From the NCBI RefSeq assembly GCF_018691265.1, contig NW_024881272.1:22247323-22311322 (forward strand): a stretch of DNA of 64,000 bases. The letters are read 5' to 3'. Source of the stretch: Tyto alba (Eukaryota; Chordata; Aves; Strigiformes; Tytonidae). The translations under genes were made by a program, and so were the position numbers. Under the pieces are notes generated by a model. The model saw nothing but the letters and a program-made list of their open reading frames with translations, was not told the origin of the DNA and ran no database searches. Of the stretch, positions 12,176-23,100 are shown in pieces. The first letter of the stretch is position 1. The number at the start of each line of letters is the position of its first letter.

Positions 12176-12365
12176 GGCGAGCCCCGCGCCGCAGCAGCTG
12201 GCCCGGCCCGGCCCGGCCCGGCCCCGCACGCCGCGCCCGGCCCCTCGCCGCGGCGGGGGGCGCGCAAGCCCGGCCGCGCCGCCAGGCCCCCCGCTCCCCC
12301 CCTCCCCAAGCCGCGGACAGCCACCCCGGCCAACAGGCTTATTTTGGGCTGGAAGCAGCACGGAG

Positions 12366-12375
12366 CTATAAATAA
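12366..12375. promoter_or_regulatory. Second MEF2 consensus / TATA-like site (CTATAAATAA)
   Basis: It matches YTA(A/T)4TAR exactly, inside the GC-rich island. On the plus strand it could also act as a TATA element for a divergent transcript. A CArG-like CTTATTTTGG (one mismatch) lies 18 bp away at 12338-12347. Confidence 0.45.
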
Positions 12376-12483
12376 CCGGGGGAGGGGGGCCGCCTCTCCG
12401 TTAGCGCCTTCCCGGCCGCAGGGCAGCGGCGGGAGGGGAGCGGAGCGGAGCGGAGCTGCCCGCGGCCGAGGCGGCGGCACCGC

Positions 12484-12546
12484 GGCTCTTCCCCGGGCAC
12501 AGCCCCCGGCTCTGCCCCGGGCACAGCCCCCGGCTCTGCCCCGGGC
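12484..12546 (+). repeat. 24-bp GC-rich tandem repeat, about 2.6 copies
   Basis: The unit GGCTCTGCCCCGGGCACAGCCCCC starts at 12484, 12508 and 12532. The first copy differs by one base and the third is cut after 15 bases. A degenerate copy of the core (CTGCCCGGGCACAGCCCCCG) recurs at 13435-13454. Confidence 0.85.
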
Positions 12547-12611
12547 TCGCACCTACCGGACTTGCGCCTCCGGGCCCCCAGCGCTGGGTCGGGCCCGGCC
12601 CGCGGGGAGGC

Positions 12612-12617
12612 TTTATA
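12612..12617 (-). promoter_or_regulatory. NEXN: TATA box (TATAAAG) of the NEXN promoter
   Basis: The minus strand reads GGGTATAAAGCC. It lies about 40 bp downstream of a perfect MEF2 site and at the edge of the CpG island. Its orientation and position fit a tissue-restricted muscle promoter for NEXN. Confidence 0.55.
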
Positions 12618-12656
12618 CCCACGGCCGCCGGGTTGGGGCACAGGCAGAGCAATTAA

Positions 12657-12666
12657 CTAATAATAG
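12657..12666. promoter_or_regulatory. MEF2 consensus site (CTAATAATAG)
   Basis: It matches YTA(A/T)4TAR at every position. It sits about 40 bp upstream of the TATA box in the NEXN direction, the usual placement in striated-muscle promoters. Confidence 0.55.
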
Positions 12667-12702
12667 TAATGTGACAGCTAGCTGAGGGAGCCGAGGGGGA
12701 TC

Positions 12703-12708
12703 CAGCTG
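12703..12708. promoter_or_regulatory. E-box CAGCTG
   Basis: This is a palindromic E-box of the type bound by myogenic bHLH factors, about 40 bp beyond the MEF2 site. E-box/MEF2/TATA order is typical of muscle promoters. The single motif is weak evidence by itself. Confidence 0.4.
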
Positions 12709-12749
12709 GTGCCAGAGCTGCGAGGCGGAGAGCGCGGTGGGTTTAAAGC

Positions 12750-13907
12750 GGCGCCTTTCTCTAGAAACTTTGCAAAGAAGAGGCAGAAACATGACTTTAG
12801 TACAGCTGAATACAGTCCTTTTTCTGCTTAAAGATGACTGGTTTCCTGCGTGTTCAATTGCAAGGTCTCCAGTGCAGAACTTTCCTCCTCTTATCTTGCT
12901 CGGAGCCCAGCTTTCCGCGGGATTAGAAACATTAGGGAGATAACTGCATCACCTCGGGCTTTGCAAATCTGAACAACGGCCATCGAAGTTAAAACACAGA
13001 ATGTGTTTGTCTGTTGAAGGACAGGGCAGCAGCTTTGCCCCAGCACCACCCTCAAAAGCGCTGTTCTATTTCTGAAGCAAAGACACAAGATTTCAGTCAA
13101 GGTAGGGCTTTCAACTCAGCAAAGTAACAGTTTTCAGTAGATGAACACATGTTAACACATAAAACAAATTTGGGCAGCTCAAAGCATACAGACAGTGCCC
13201 CTGTACAGCAGTAAGGATTAGACACTTTATGTTCTCTATTTCATTATTTGTATTTCCCCACAAGGGAAGTCTTACTCCACGACTGGAACTCACTGTAGCA
13301 GTTTGCTTTGGAAATAATCCTGAAAAAACTCCTCTCCTAAAACCAAGAAAAGAGACAACAGGCATAGAGAGACCGACGCAATTAACCCTTTCAGGTGAGT
13401 ACCGCCGGCTGGGCTGGCTCCCGCTGAGCAGCCCCTGCCCGGGCACAGCCCCCGCCGCGGCTTCGCCAGCGCCCTGCCCCAACCCGCCACAGCCACCCCC
13501 AGCCTGGGGGGGTCTGCATTTACTAAGGTGCCTGGCTGGGTCACTTCTTGACTTCCAAGACTAGAAACACCAATATTTGGCTTTTTGGTGGATCACTGGC
13601 CTATGTGTTAGAAATTTATCAATGCTGTGGACCATTTAATAGAAGCAAACTTAAACAGGTTGACAAAGTCAGTTTAAACTGGACAGCTCAAAATATGTTC
13701 CCGCTCCATTTTTTTTTTTCCATGTATATAATAAATTTTGTAATAGTTGTTTTTTGTTGGATTTCTGAGAGAAAATTCCGATTTCAGGACAACTAACTGG
13801 TCTCAAACCTCCTGCCAAATTAAATAATTTTGCATTAGATTTCAAGAACTGTGCAAATTCAAGTTTTCAATACAGTTATATGAGCAACAGTTGTTTCACT
13901 GAAATAT
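12750..13907. other. Intergenic gap between NEXN promoter and MIGA1 3' UTR
   Basis: About 1.1 kb with no protein-coding signal. It contains a plus-strand consensus donor (CAG then GTGAGT) at 13394/13395 and a GC-rich patch at about 13400-13510. It could hold part of a divergent antisense transcript. Confidence 0.5.
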
Positions 13908-13913
13908 TTTATT
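13908..13913 (-). terminator. MIGA1: Candidate distal polyadenylation signal (AATAAA) of MIGA1
   Basis: The minus strand reads AATAAA about 3.05 kb past the MIGA1 stop codon. The distance suits a long 3' UTR like that of the human gene as I remember it. Several other AATAAA hexamers occur in between, so the choice is uncertain. Confidence 0.25.
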
Positions 13914-16900
13914 TAATATACACAGCTGCAGTTCATTTAGGCAATAGAAAGTTCACAAATATGCTTACTCTGACACTTGATTTGACACATTTAGTTTGAT
14001 AGGAACCAAAGACTACAAAAGTGAAATATAATAATCATTAAGAACACATTAAAAGTGAGATTACTATTACAACTAAATTACAAATGATATAAATATTTGA
14101 TTCTTGTATAATCCCTACACATTCAACATTTCTGATCTTCAGCATACAGTTATGGCAGAAGAGGATGGCTTTTGCATTTAGCTTGTTCTTATCAGCATGG
14201 AAAGTGGCATTCCAAACTATTTAAAAATTTCAAGATTATATCCTAAATTCTGATTTTGATTATGAATTCACTAAAATAGAATTGCATCACATTATCAGTG
14301 CTTTAGTGCATCTCTGGCACTTGTGTTTTCAAAGATGGTGGACCTCTGAAATTCTTAAGCCATATGGCTGGTTATCAACAGATATTCTTTATACAACTTC
14401 TAACTAAGGTGTATAAACCTTCAGTTATAAGAGAGCTGATTCCAGTTCTGTGTTACAAGGAGACAGTTACCTCCCATGGCAAGGTACAGCTCTGTCCCTG
14501 GCGTTAGGAAGCACAGAATGTAGGAATGCTTTCTGGGAAAAGGTCCAAAAAGACCCAGAGGAGATCAAAAGCCTACCCACACCTACCTGCACATTTCCCT
14601 CTTCTCTTTTTCTCCCTTACACTCTTTCTCTCTTTCTTTCTTTCTTCTTAACTGTTTCTCATTCAAACATTTGTTGGTTGTTTCTTACACCAACCAGATA
14701 CTGTAATTCTTATTTTGGATGGGAAATACATCAATTCAATTGCCAATCCCATTCTATGGACTTTTGAGAGCTCTACAAGTACATGGAAGTGCTCCTGACT
14801 TAAAGGGATACATTTGTTTAAGCCAGATACTATCAAGTTCTTACCCATTTTCTAAATATTTTGGTGTTTCATTAGGCCTTTTTCATTCTTCTGTTTAAAA
14901 ATATCTTTTTTGTTTTGACAGAAGATTGACTTTTAAATTACCTGGAAACATTTATAATCTCATGCAATGCTGTTGCACTTTCTTTAAAAGCTTTTTATAA
15001 ATAATATGAAAATGGCTTACTTAAATATACATTTACTTCTGTGAAAAAGTACATTTCTGTCTTTTTGTGATGAATGTTACGGTGTAATTTTCTTCGTATC
15101 ATTTTACTAGACCAGACAAACCACTGCAACCTCCAGGCAGTACATCTGCTGTGGATATGCAATTTACTCTGTTACTTCTATTTCCAGCTATTCCTATTGA
15201 GTCTGAACACAAGATGACGCCTTGCTGTGCCATATAATTTCATTCATAGGCTTGAAAAAAGCAACCAAAATACAGATACTTCTGAGCAGATAAGTATGTT
15301 TAAGCTAAGTGAGATGGGTGAGAAAAACTTCACATTCCAGCACTAAAGACATACTTTGCGGAGAAAAAAGTATAGCATGAAGCATGCTGCCAAGTTCAGC
15401 AACTTGAATGGAGGAAATAGACCAACAGCAGCATTTGGAATTTCTGTTTTATTACACATAGAAGTATACTTTTTTAAATAAACTATAATCAGTTGGCATT
15501 TCACATAAGTTATATGACACATTTTCATAATTTTTATATTTAGCAAATGAGTACAACAAAGGAGCAGAATGTTGGCTTCAGTAAAATCTACAGAATTATA
15601 CAGGTCCTCCTTTTTAAGTATCATCCTTTTGGGTTGCGTTTGCAACAGAAGTTGAAATGTTTCTAACTGAAGTTTGTTTCAATATGCCAGATTTTAACAG
15701 TATACTTCTCAAGTATCTGACTATTTAGAATTACTCTCTCCTTACTCTGTATTACTTGACACAGGATAGATTCCTGTGGGCTGGCATTGTGTGGCAAAAT
15801 ATATGTAAGTGTAGTTTAAAAGCCTCAGCTAACTATGGAACATTGTTTCAGTTTACAGAAATTCAAAGATTATACATCATCTCTATTTATTACCTCTAGC
15901 GCAGAAAAAAAAAACTTTACTGCAAGTTCCCTCATGCCTTCTTACCATGCTGTGCTCCTATCTAAAGTTCAAGCTTCCATATCCTGAGCCACAGTTTTGC
16001 ATTGCACATAGATGGCCACAATTGCTTAAATTTCCTCTGAAATAGACACCAGACTTCCTACAAGGAAGGGAGGAAGACAGAAATACTTTTAAATTATAAA
16101 ACACTGCCTTTGATTCTGTTTCATGATCAGCAAATCTCCTTATACATCCTTATGTAAAAATATATTTTGAAATGCTACACATGAACTGAGAAGGGTATTA
16201 GATTATTTACCACCGCTATATGAAGTAGTAACAGTTTGAAAAAAAAAATAAAAAGTTTTAAATTAATTGGTGAAGCTAGCATAGCTTTTTTGAATATAAA
16301 TAAGTGCTTTCAAACATCTTCATGATGTTTAGATATTTTAAAACAAAATAAAGTAAAAAATGCATACTGGAAGTCATTCCTGCCCCAAAGGTGCCTGCAT
16401 TTCCCGCATCGCCCTTTTACACTGTAGTACAAAATGACTGCTTGCACCCACACAAATGTAATTTCAGGGCAGTGGCAACACATTCAACTTTATGCGTGTG
16501 ATTACTTTATTGCATGTGTCACATGAATCGGAGACTGCATATACCCCAGTCGAAACACCTTCTCGATCTAGACACACGATGATTTGGAGTGACTGAAATG
16601 AACGTTTCGTACTATAGGCCTTTAAAGGAAACAACTCCATCAGCTTCACTTACAAATTATCTGCGCAAAAGTACAGTATTTCATAAATTAACTTTACCCA
16701 GGTGTTACGGAAAAAAGCTTTGGGATACATTAAGTATAAATACAATGACAGTTGAGCTGCAAAATTAATTTATGTAAATACAATGATATGCTCACCAGTT
16801 CTTTTCGCAGATGTACACTTAACCTCCCTGAGTCCTTTTCCATACTTAGTGACATGACACATTCTCAGTTGCCTGCTCAATAACAGCAATGATAGCTTCG

Positions 16901-16969
16901 GCGTTAGAGAGAAAGGCACGAAGGAGCACGTCCAAGTGCACTCCCTCTCACTTGTCATGGATTTTAAAC
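13914..16969 (-). other. MIGA1: Probable MIGA1 3' UTR / downstream region
   Basis: AT-rich sequence directly after the MIGA1 stop, with no coding signal. Minus-strand AATAAA hexamers occur at 16506-16511, 15886-15891, 15448-15453 and 13908-13913. A pyrimidine tract lies on the plus strand near 14590-14652. The true 3' end cannot be fixed from sequence. Confidence 0.45.
16506..16511 (-). terminator. MIGA1: Candidate proximal polyadenylation signal (AATAAA) of MIGA1
   Basis: The first AATAAA on the minus strand downstream of the stop codon, about 460 nt beyond it. It would give a short 3' UTR isoform. It is supported only by the hexamer. Confidence 0.3.
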
Positions 16970-17188
16970 TTACTGTGCTTTTGCTTCTACGAGCCCACTG
17001 GTCATGACATGCCCATGACCACTGACACAAGCACTGACGTGTCTGAGTGAATCTGCTCCAAGGTAGGCCATTAAAAGTTCAGTGTGTCGGATTAATAATT
17101 GCATAAGATCTTCAGCCAAACTCTCCATGGTTGAGTATCTCACCTTTTCAAAATCAAAAATATCTTTGAGGAAGAAAAGCACTTGATC
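16970..17188 (-). CDS. MIGA1: MIGA1 coding exon 15 with stop codon (residues 530-601)
   Basis: The acceptor ends CACTAG and TAA is at 16970-16972. The exon encodes [18 protein letters not shown] and the C-terminal helix pair ending [15 protein letters not shown]. It matches the human C-terminus closely. Confidence 0.95.
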   Translation of the reverse strand, partial: DQVLFFLKDIFDFEKVRYSTMESLAEDLMQLLIRHTELLMAYLGADSLRHVSACVSGHGHVMTSGLVEAKAQ

Positions 17189-20100
17189 CTAGTGGGGAAA
17201 AAAATGGGAAAACTTGTATTCATTTACAAGAAGAAAAAAAGTATGCAATGCTAGCTATTTCTTTTATACGTTTCCTAAAAACATCCATTAATGTATTCTT
17301 TTGGTGCTAAGGTAGAAGTGCACTAAAACAGACCTTGCAAAACAGTTCTAGGCTTAAAAAAAAGTTTAACATGAAAATATTTATTTTCACGGTTTCTTAC
17401 TGTTAGTCTTAATCTTAGGAAAATACACATGTATGCCTATAAATAAGATCCTCATTTCTTTTAATTGGAAAGATTTTTTTAAAAATTAAGTGGTAATTAA
17501 AAGTTGCAAACCTTGAAGAAGCAGCATAGGTCATAAAGGGAATTTCTAGGACCCAAGAAGCCCCACGCCAAAACAGGGCTGATATGTTCACATATAGCAT
17601 AGAAATGTGCAAAAAATCCATCAGGCACCTAGTGATGTAAAAATTGTAAACCAAAGTTACATGATAAATTTATTATAAATCTCTATTATATAACATTAAG
17701 TCTTCAGAAAACCTTAAACCACTTCAGGGCTGTGGTAACTTTAACTCCTTCAAGTTATAGGGCAACTGTACCAACCAAGTGTCATGATTTTTTTAAAAAA
17801 GGTTTTTATTTCAGTGGTACTTTGTGTTTTAAATATTTTAAGATTAATAGGCATAAGCCTACTCTGACTCCCATATGACTGATTAGACAATTTTATTCAG
17901 TTATTCCTGTTTGAGCCCCTATACTCTGTATAGCTGAAACTTGCAAAAAAGTAAGCAAACTGCACAGTTTTGAATGGAAAAAAAATACACTTTACAAGAA
18001 TCCATCTTTAGATCTAAAGAAAAACATAAAATATCTGTGAATGTCCATCCTGTTGTTACTTTTACAACCTACAGGCACTCGTAAAATATAACATAAATTT
18101 ATAGGTCATATATGAATGTCCAGTTTATTTTATATATTCATATACATTTTTTAATAATTTTATAACACCAGCTAATTTATAAAATAATAAACATAGAAAC
18201 TCATCATTAATTAAAACACAGAATACCACATAAAGACCTGTCTGTAAGTAAATTTAGGTTCATCAAACTCCTGGTGGTACAGTTGGTTTCTCCCTTACAA
18301 AGACTTCCACGGTGCTTAGCTTTATCCACTTTTGAACAACTCCAGCAGCACTGATGAAACTAGTCCCAAGAAGTAAAGTTACTCACACATTTACAAACTT
18401 AGAAATATTGAGACTTCAGTATACAAAGGAACTACAAAATAAGGTAGTTATGCAGTGCAACAGAGATGAAAATAATAGGTTACTATAACATCTATTTTGG
18501 AGATATAATCCCTTTATATAAAACTATTATAGAAAAGATCTATTTATATAAAATATAGTATGTATATATATACACACACACAGAGGGATGTAACATCTCA
18601 AGTCTTAAAATATTAAGGTGGCTGAGGACCTTTTATAAAATACCAACTGCCATTGGAAGCAACTTTTTTTACTACGAAATACGTCTTTAGCAGTTAGGAG
18701 TCACGTAAATAGCTATCCTTAGAATCAGAGAAAGGTGTCAGCGCCAATCACTCGAGCAGAGGTGACTCACCTGCAGTATGCAAAAGCACTTCTAATGGCT
18801 AGGGATATCCTGCAGCAAGCCTCAACTCTGCTGTTGGACTCGCTGTTACACAGATGGGGCATTTGCCTCCTAGGTCTAATAAAATCCTCCAGAGGTGGAA
18901 GTGAGGAGCTGCTGGCACAGAGTTCTGCTTCGAAATCTGCACAGTTCCTTCACTGAGAGGTCAGGATGAAGAAGGGGGCTGGGGGAGGCTGCAACAGAGC
19001 TCCTGCTGCTGGCAAGGAAGACGGTACTTCTGGTAAGTTAAGGGATGGGACTGAATTTTATGTAGCTGTGGAGATGCTGCAGGGAGATGAGGTTGAGAAT
19101 CCCAGCGTAAGCAGACGAGATACAAGATTAATGACCTTGGTCTGCAAAAATCCAAGGTACATGTGTGGGGCCATAAGTCAGAGAAACTACTGTCACCACC
19201 ACTGACTGGACCTAAACTAGGTTGAAGAACCTTTCAGCTGAGACTTTTTGCTAAAAAAATAAATGGTATTAGGGCCCCAGGAGCTCAAATTCTACAATTA
19301 GCAGCCTCTTGTCTAAAGTAACATGATTACAGGATTAAGGGTTGATCTGTAATTTATTTTGCCAAAGCTACAAACGGAACTTCAAATTCTTAGGAGCTGA
19401 TCAGTAACTTTGGTCCACATAATTTGCAAGGCAACTTACCTTCATTTGCTGTCTTTTCTGCTTCAGTACTGACCAACAGCTTGAAGCCACAGCCTAAATG
19501 TACAAAAAAAAAAAAAAAAACAAACCAAAAAAAACCCCAGAGAGAAACAAACAAAAAAAAACCCACCCAAAACCCTGTGTAACTTCACTATAACGGAAAT
19601 TATTTTTCATCTCAAAAGAATTGATCTGCAGAATACTATCTATCTTATGGGGATTTCTATTTTCTTCAGCATCAAGCTTGTGATAACACAAAGCTTAAAG
19701 TGATAAAATATCAGCTGATACAAATAACTAGTTTTATATATAGTTCATATTTATTTTCAGATCTAACTTTGCAACATTTTCTTCAGTTTAATTCAAATGT
19801 AATTTGGTACTCTTGACTGATTTTACAGTTGCAACAGTTAGTAACAGTCACTGGTTTTAACTGAGGACCAGTCTCTTATATAGCAAAGCCTGTGCTCAGA
19901 CATAAGTAACTATTTTAGATATTAAGTAGCATGTGAACACATTGAAATGTCTTTTTTCATTTTATAAAAACATTCCTGCAATAGCTTCAGATTCAGCTAA
20001 GGAGTTTTGTCCAAATATGGACCTGTGAAATACAATGTACTGCTATCAGTACTAGGCTTTTTCCCCTCATAGCTTGTAAGTATCCTCATCTGATTCTCCT

Positions 20101-23100
20101 TCAGTACTGTAATATAATTTACTACTCACAAAACACAATGTTATCACATAACTACAAAAATAAATATATTCATATTACCTTTTCCCCCCTCTATATTTCA
20201 ATTAATATTTCAATATTTCAATTGAATATTTCAATTCAAAGACAAAAATAAAAGGAAAACTGGCAGTTTATAGGTATAAATGAAAGAAATGACAGTAGTA
20301 TCTCTACCAGCTGACCATGGCAGTAGCCTGTATGTCTGTAACAGAACGACGAGATCTATTTCACAAATAAACAAGCACATCTGAAAAAGCCTCAAATGTT
20401 ATCAACATTTGAATGCCTATATTGTATTAATTTACTTTTTTTTATTTGTAATTTTGTGCGTTAGTGCTAATACTCTGATATATGAACCAAAACCTGTATC
20501 TAACATTTAAGATGTGGCTAACAGAAACTTCTCTTCTGAAATTCTACTTCCTCAGAGAAAACTCATTTTTGCGGACAAGTTGAAGTATTTTCTCCAATAC
20601 ATTAAACCTTTCTGTACATTCTGGGCCCGGACTTGTTTAAATTGCTATATTGAAAAATCTGATAATACAATCTGTTTGTTTTTTTCTAAGGAATATTTCA
20701 GGTACTTATTCAGTTATATTGGAAGTTGAATTAGACTTTACAGCAAAGGACAATATAGTTTCTTTGCTTCAAAATTAATGCTATTATCAAGACAATATAT
20801 ACTGTCTTTATCCTACAGTTATTGGATTTATTCTCATTTTTACACTGTGCTTTAAGAATATAAAGCACAGAACACTGGAAGAACAGTTTTGGCAGATACA
20901 GAAATTTTATATCAGAAAGCTCACACCAATGCTGTATCAATCATACCATTTACCTATTATAATGTACTACAGAATAATGATTATGAAAATTACACATAAA
21001 TACTTACTGTTTCTTTAAAAGAGGAATTCAGCCAGCGGTTATTTACTACATTCTGTATAGATATTGGTGGATTTTCTAAATCTTCAAATGAATCCATTAA
21101 TATGAAGTCCAGAACAACATCATAAAAATTCAGGTCTTTCACCTATATTAAAACAGAACATGATCTAAGTAATCTAGTTTCTCTTTCAGCAGTGGGATTC
21201 AGGATGCAGCATATTCTAACTCTGTATTAACATGCAGATTTATAATTGTTTTTAATGAATATTAAAGATACTTCGTCAGTAATGGAGAAGTTAAAAAAAA
21301 ACATTACATGCTTTCTGGTACTAAACTGCAGTGGTAGATGCCATTTCTCTAAATCAGCAGTGTAAACAAAAAAGAATTGCCTTTCCCACAATTCTGAACT
21401 GTAAAAATTTATTTTTAGATGCTACAGTTTGCGTAATTAAGGGTAAAAGCACTTTTCAGAATTTCAGACTCACGCCTCTAGCAGCAAGTTCCATTTCAGT
21501 ATTATCCCAGTGATCTGTCTGTTCCAAAAAGTATATCATTTCATCGAAGACATCTTCAAATTTCTTCGGATTCTGTAAAGTAAAAGCAATGAGTATCAAG
21601 CAAACTTAACAAGAGAGATGGTTTACAGTGGAAAGTAAATTCTGGTAGAAGTTACATTAGCAATAAAACATTAGTTAAAAAAGGCTTTTACCTTTCGTGC
21701 TCTCACAATTAAAGCAGATAAAATTTTTCTTCCACTTTCAGCAAGAAATACTCTGTTTGCTGTTTCTGAAAGAATTATCTAGAAAAGGTTTCAGAAAATG
21801 TAGACATTTTCATTCACAGGTTATACTAAATGACCTTAAACACTTCAATCAAATTTAATATAATTATAATTGCTACTATAGTAGGCAAGTTCCTAATAAG
21901 CCTTCAGTGCAAAGGTTCCAAAGCTAATTACAAAACTGGGACTCCTCTGCAAATATGCCCCATTTTAGAATTACAGAAATGTAAAAACAAGAAAATATTT
22001 AATTAAACAATGTTATAAAAATGCTTGCACAGGCAGTTGCACATTGATAGTTTCAGTGCTGCATACACAACCAGACATATAAATCACTCTTCCTACTATT
22101 TACCTGAAAAGCTTGTCGAATACAATGAAGCTTAGCAAGGAAGTCACTGTCTCCTAGACATTCGAACATTTCAGTCCTATATAAAATAGAAAAGTTTTCA
22201 AAGACCATTAAAAAAAGGACAAGAAAATTCAACTAATTCTAATTCCTAGAAAAAAATACCTACTACAAGTAACTTCTAAAAACTAGTTCTATGTAGAATA
22301 TTTAACTGAATTATTTCCAAGAAAAGCAAGAATTAAAGTAGACATAAATCAGTACCTTAACACTCGTGAATAAATTTTGCCTTCTTCTGCTAAGTGCATA
22401 GCTTCTTCATACAATGGGCAATGGCAAAGGGAATCTAGACCGCATGTATTACGAATCTCTCTGTGCTCTGTAAGCTGAAAAATATATATTTCTTTTTAAG
22501 TTCATTACAGAAATTGCTAACATAAGTTTTGTAAAGATAAAACATATTAAAGAAGTTTTCCTGATATTCTACTGAAAGATGCATCCTTTTCTGCATCTGC
22601 ATAAAACAAAGGGCCAACACTCAACTAGTAAACGGAAGAGAAACACCACCCTATTAACAAGATTGCTTTCTAACTTTTAAAATCTGAAAGCTACAGTTTC
22701 AGGTTTCAAGTTTCAAAAGTTTACTTAATAAAATGGAGGCAGCTTTGTTTTGTTTTTAATTTGCCTAGTTAAATTTTTAATTTGCCTAGTTAAATATAAT
22801 GGGTCTCAAAGTGGTTAAGAAAAATAATTGTCAGGACACAAAGTATAGAATGATTGCATCACGCAAATCTTTAGGAAGACGGAAATAGTAACATCCTCCC
22901 ATCCTTTTTTTTGTTTTGCTGGTAAATGTCTGCATTATCAAAGCATATTGTCTGAAGCATGAACATTCAGCATTTTACTACAGGCTCCCAAAAAGGTTTT
23001 CATTATTGGCAGTTTTAATTCTGTGGTCATCTTATAAATTAACATGAGCTCATAGACTTTTTTAGAAGGGAAAAAAACAAAACACAAAAACAGATTAAGA

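Larger units (their letters stand above)
12023..12585 (-). ncRNA. NEXN: Candidate NEXN non-coding first exon (5' UTR)
   Basis: A consensus donor, CAG followed by GTAAGAG, lies at 12023 on the minus strand. The 5' limit is a guess, set about 27-30 nt downstream of the TATA box at 12612-12617. If real, the exon would be up to about 560 nt and very GC-rich. An internal start further down (near the CArG-like site at 12137-12146) would make it about 90 nt. This is untranslated mRNA sequence, not a separate RNA gene. Confidence 0.4.
11380..12640. promoter_or_regulatory. NEXN: CpG island, probable NEXN promoter and first exon region
   Basis: About 1.25 kb of dense CpG/GC-rich sequence interrupts AT-rich surroundings just upstream (minus-strand sense) of the NEXN coding exons. 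It contains short GC repeats: GGGC runs near 12066-12081, CCCGG runs near 12200-12226, GGAGC runs near 12436-12456 and a 24-bp repeat at 12484-12546. The several 100-220-codon ORFs on both strands here are products of the base composition and not genes. The plus-strand side could also initiate a divergent transcript. Confidence 0.8.
17189..22355 (-). other. MIGA1: Short introns of the 3' half of MIGA1
   Basis: Introns at 17189-17511, 17629-19439, 19494-21007, 21143-21473, 21573-21691, 21779-22103 and 22177-22355 are AT-rich. They contain a TA/CA microsatellite near 18555-18585, an A/C-rich low-complexity tract at about 19503-19567, and an AATATTTCAATT-type short repeat near 20194-20238. I see no other gene in them. 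Confidence 0.8.

Noticed and set aside
11472..12552. Several 100-270-codon ORFs on both strands of the NEXN CpG island
   Set aside because: Composition-driven Pro/Gly/Arg/Ala-rich translations overlapping in all frames, with no domain.
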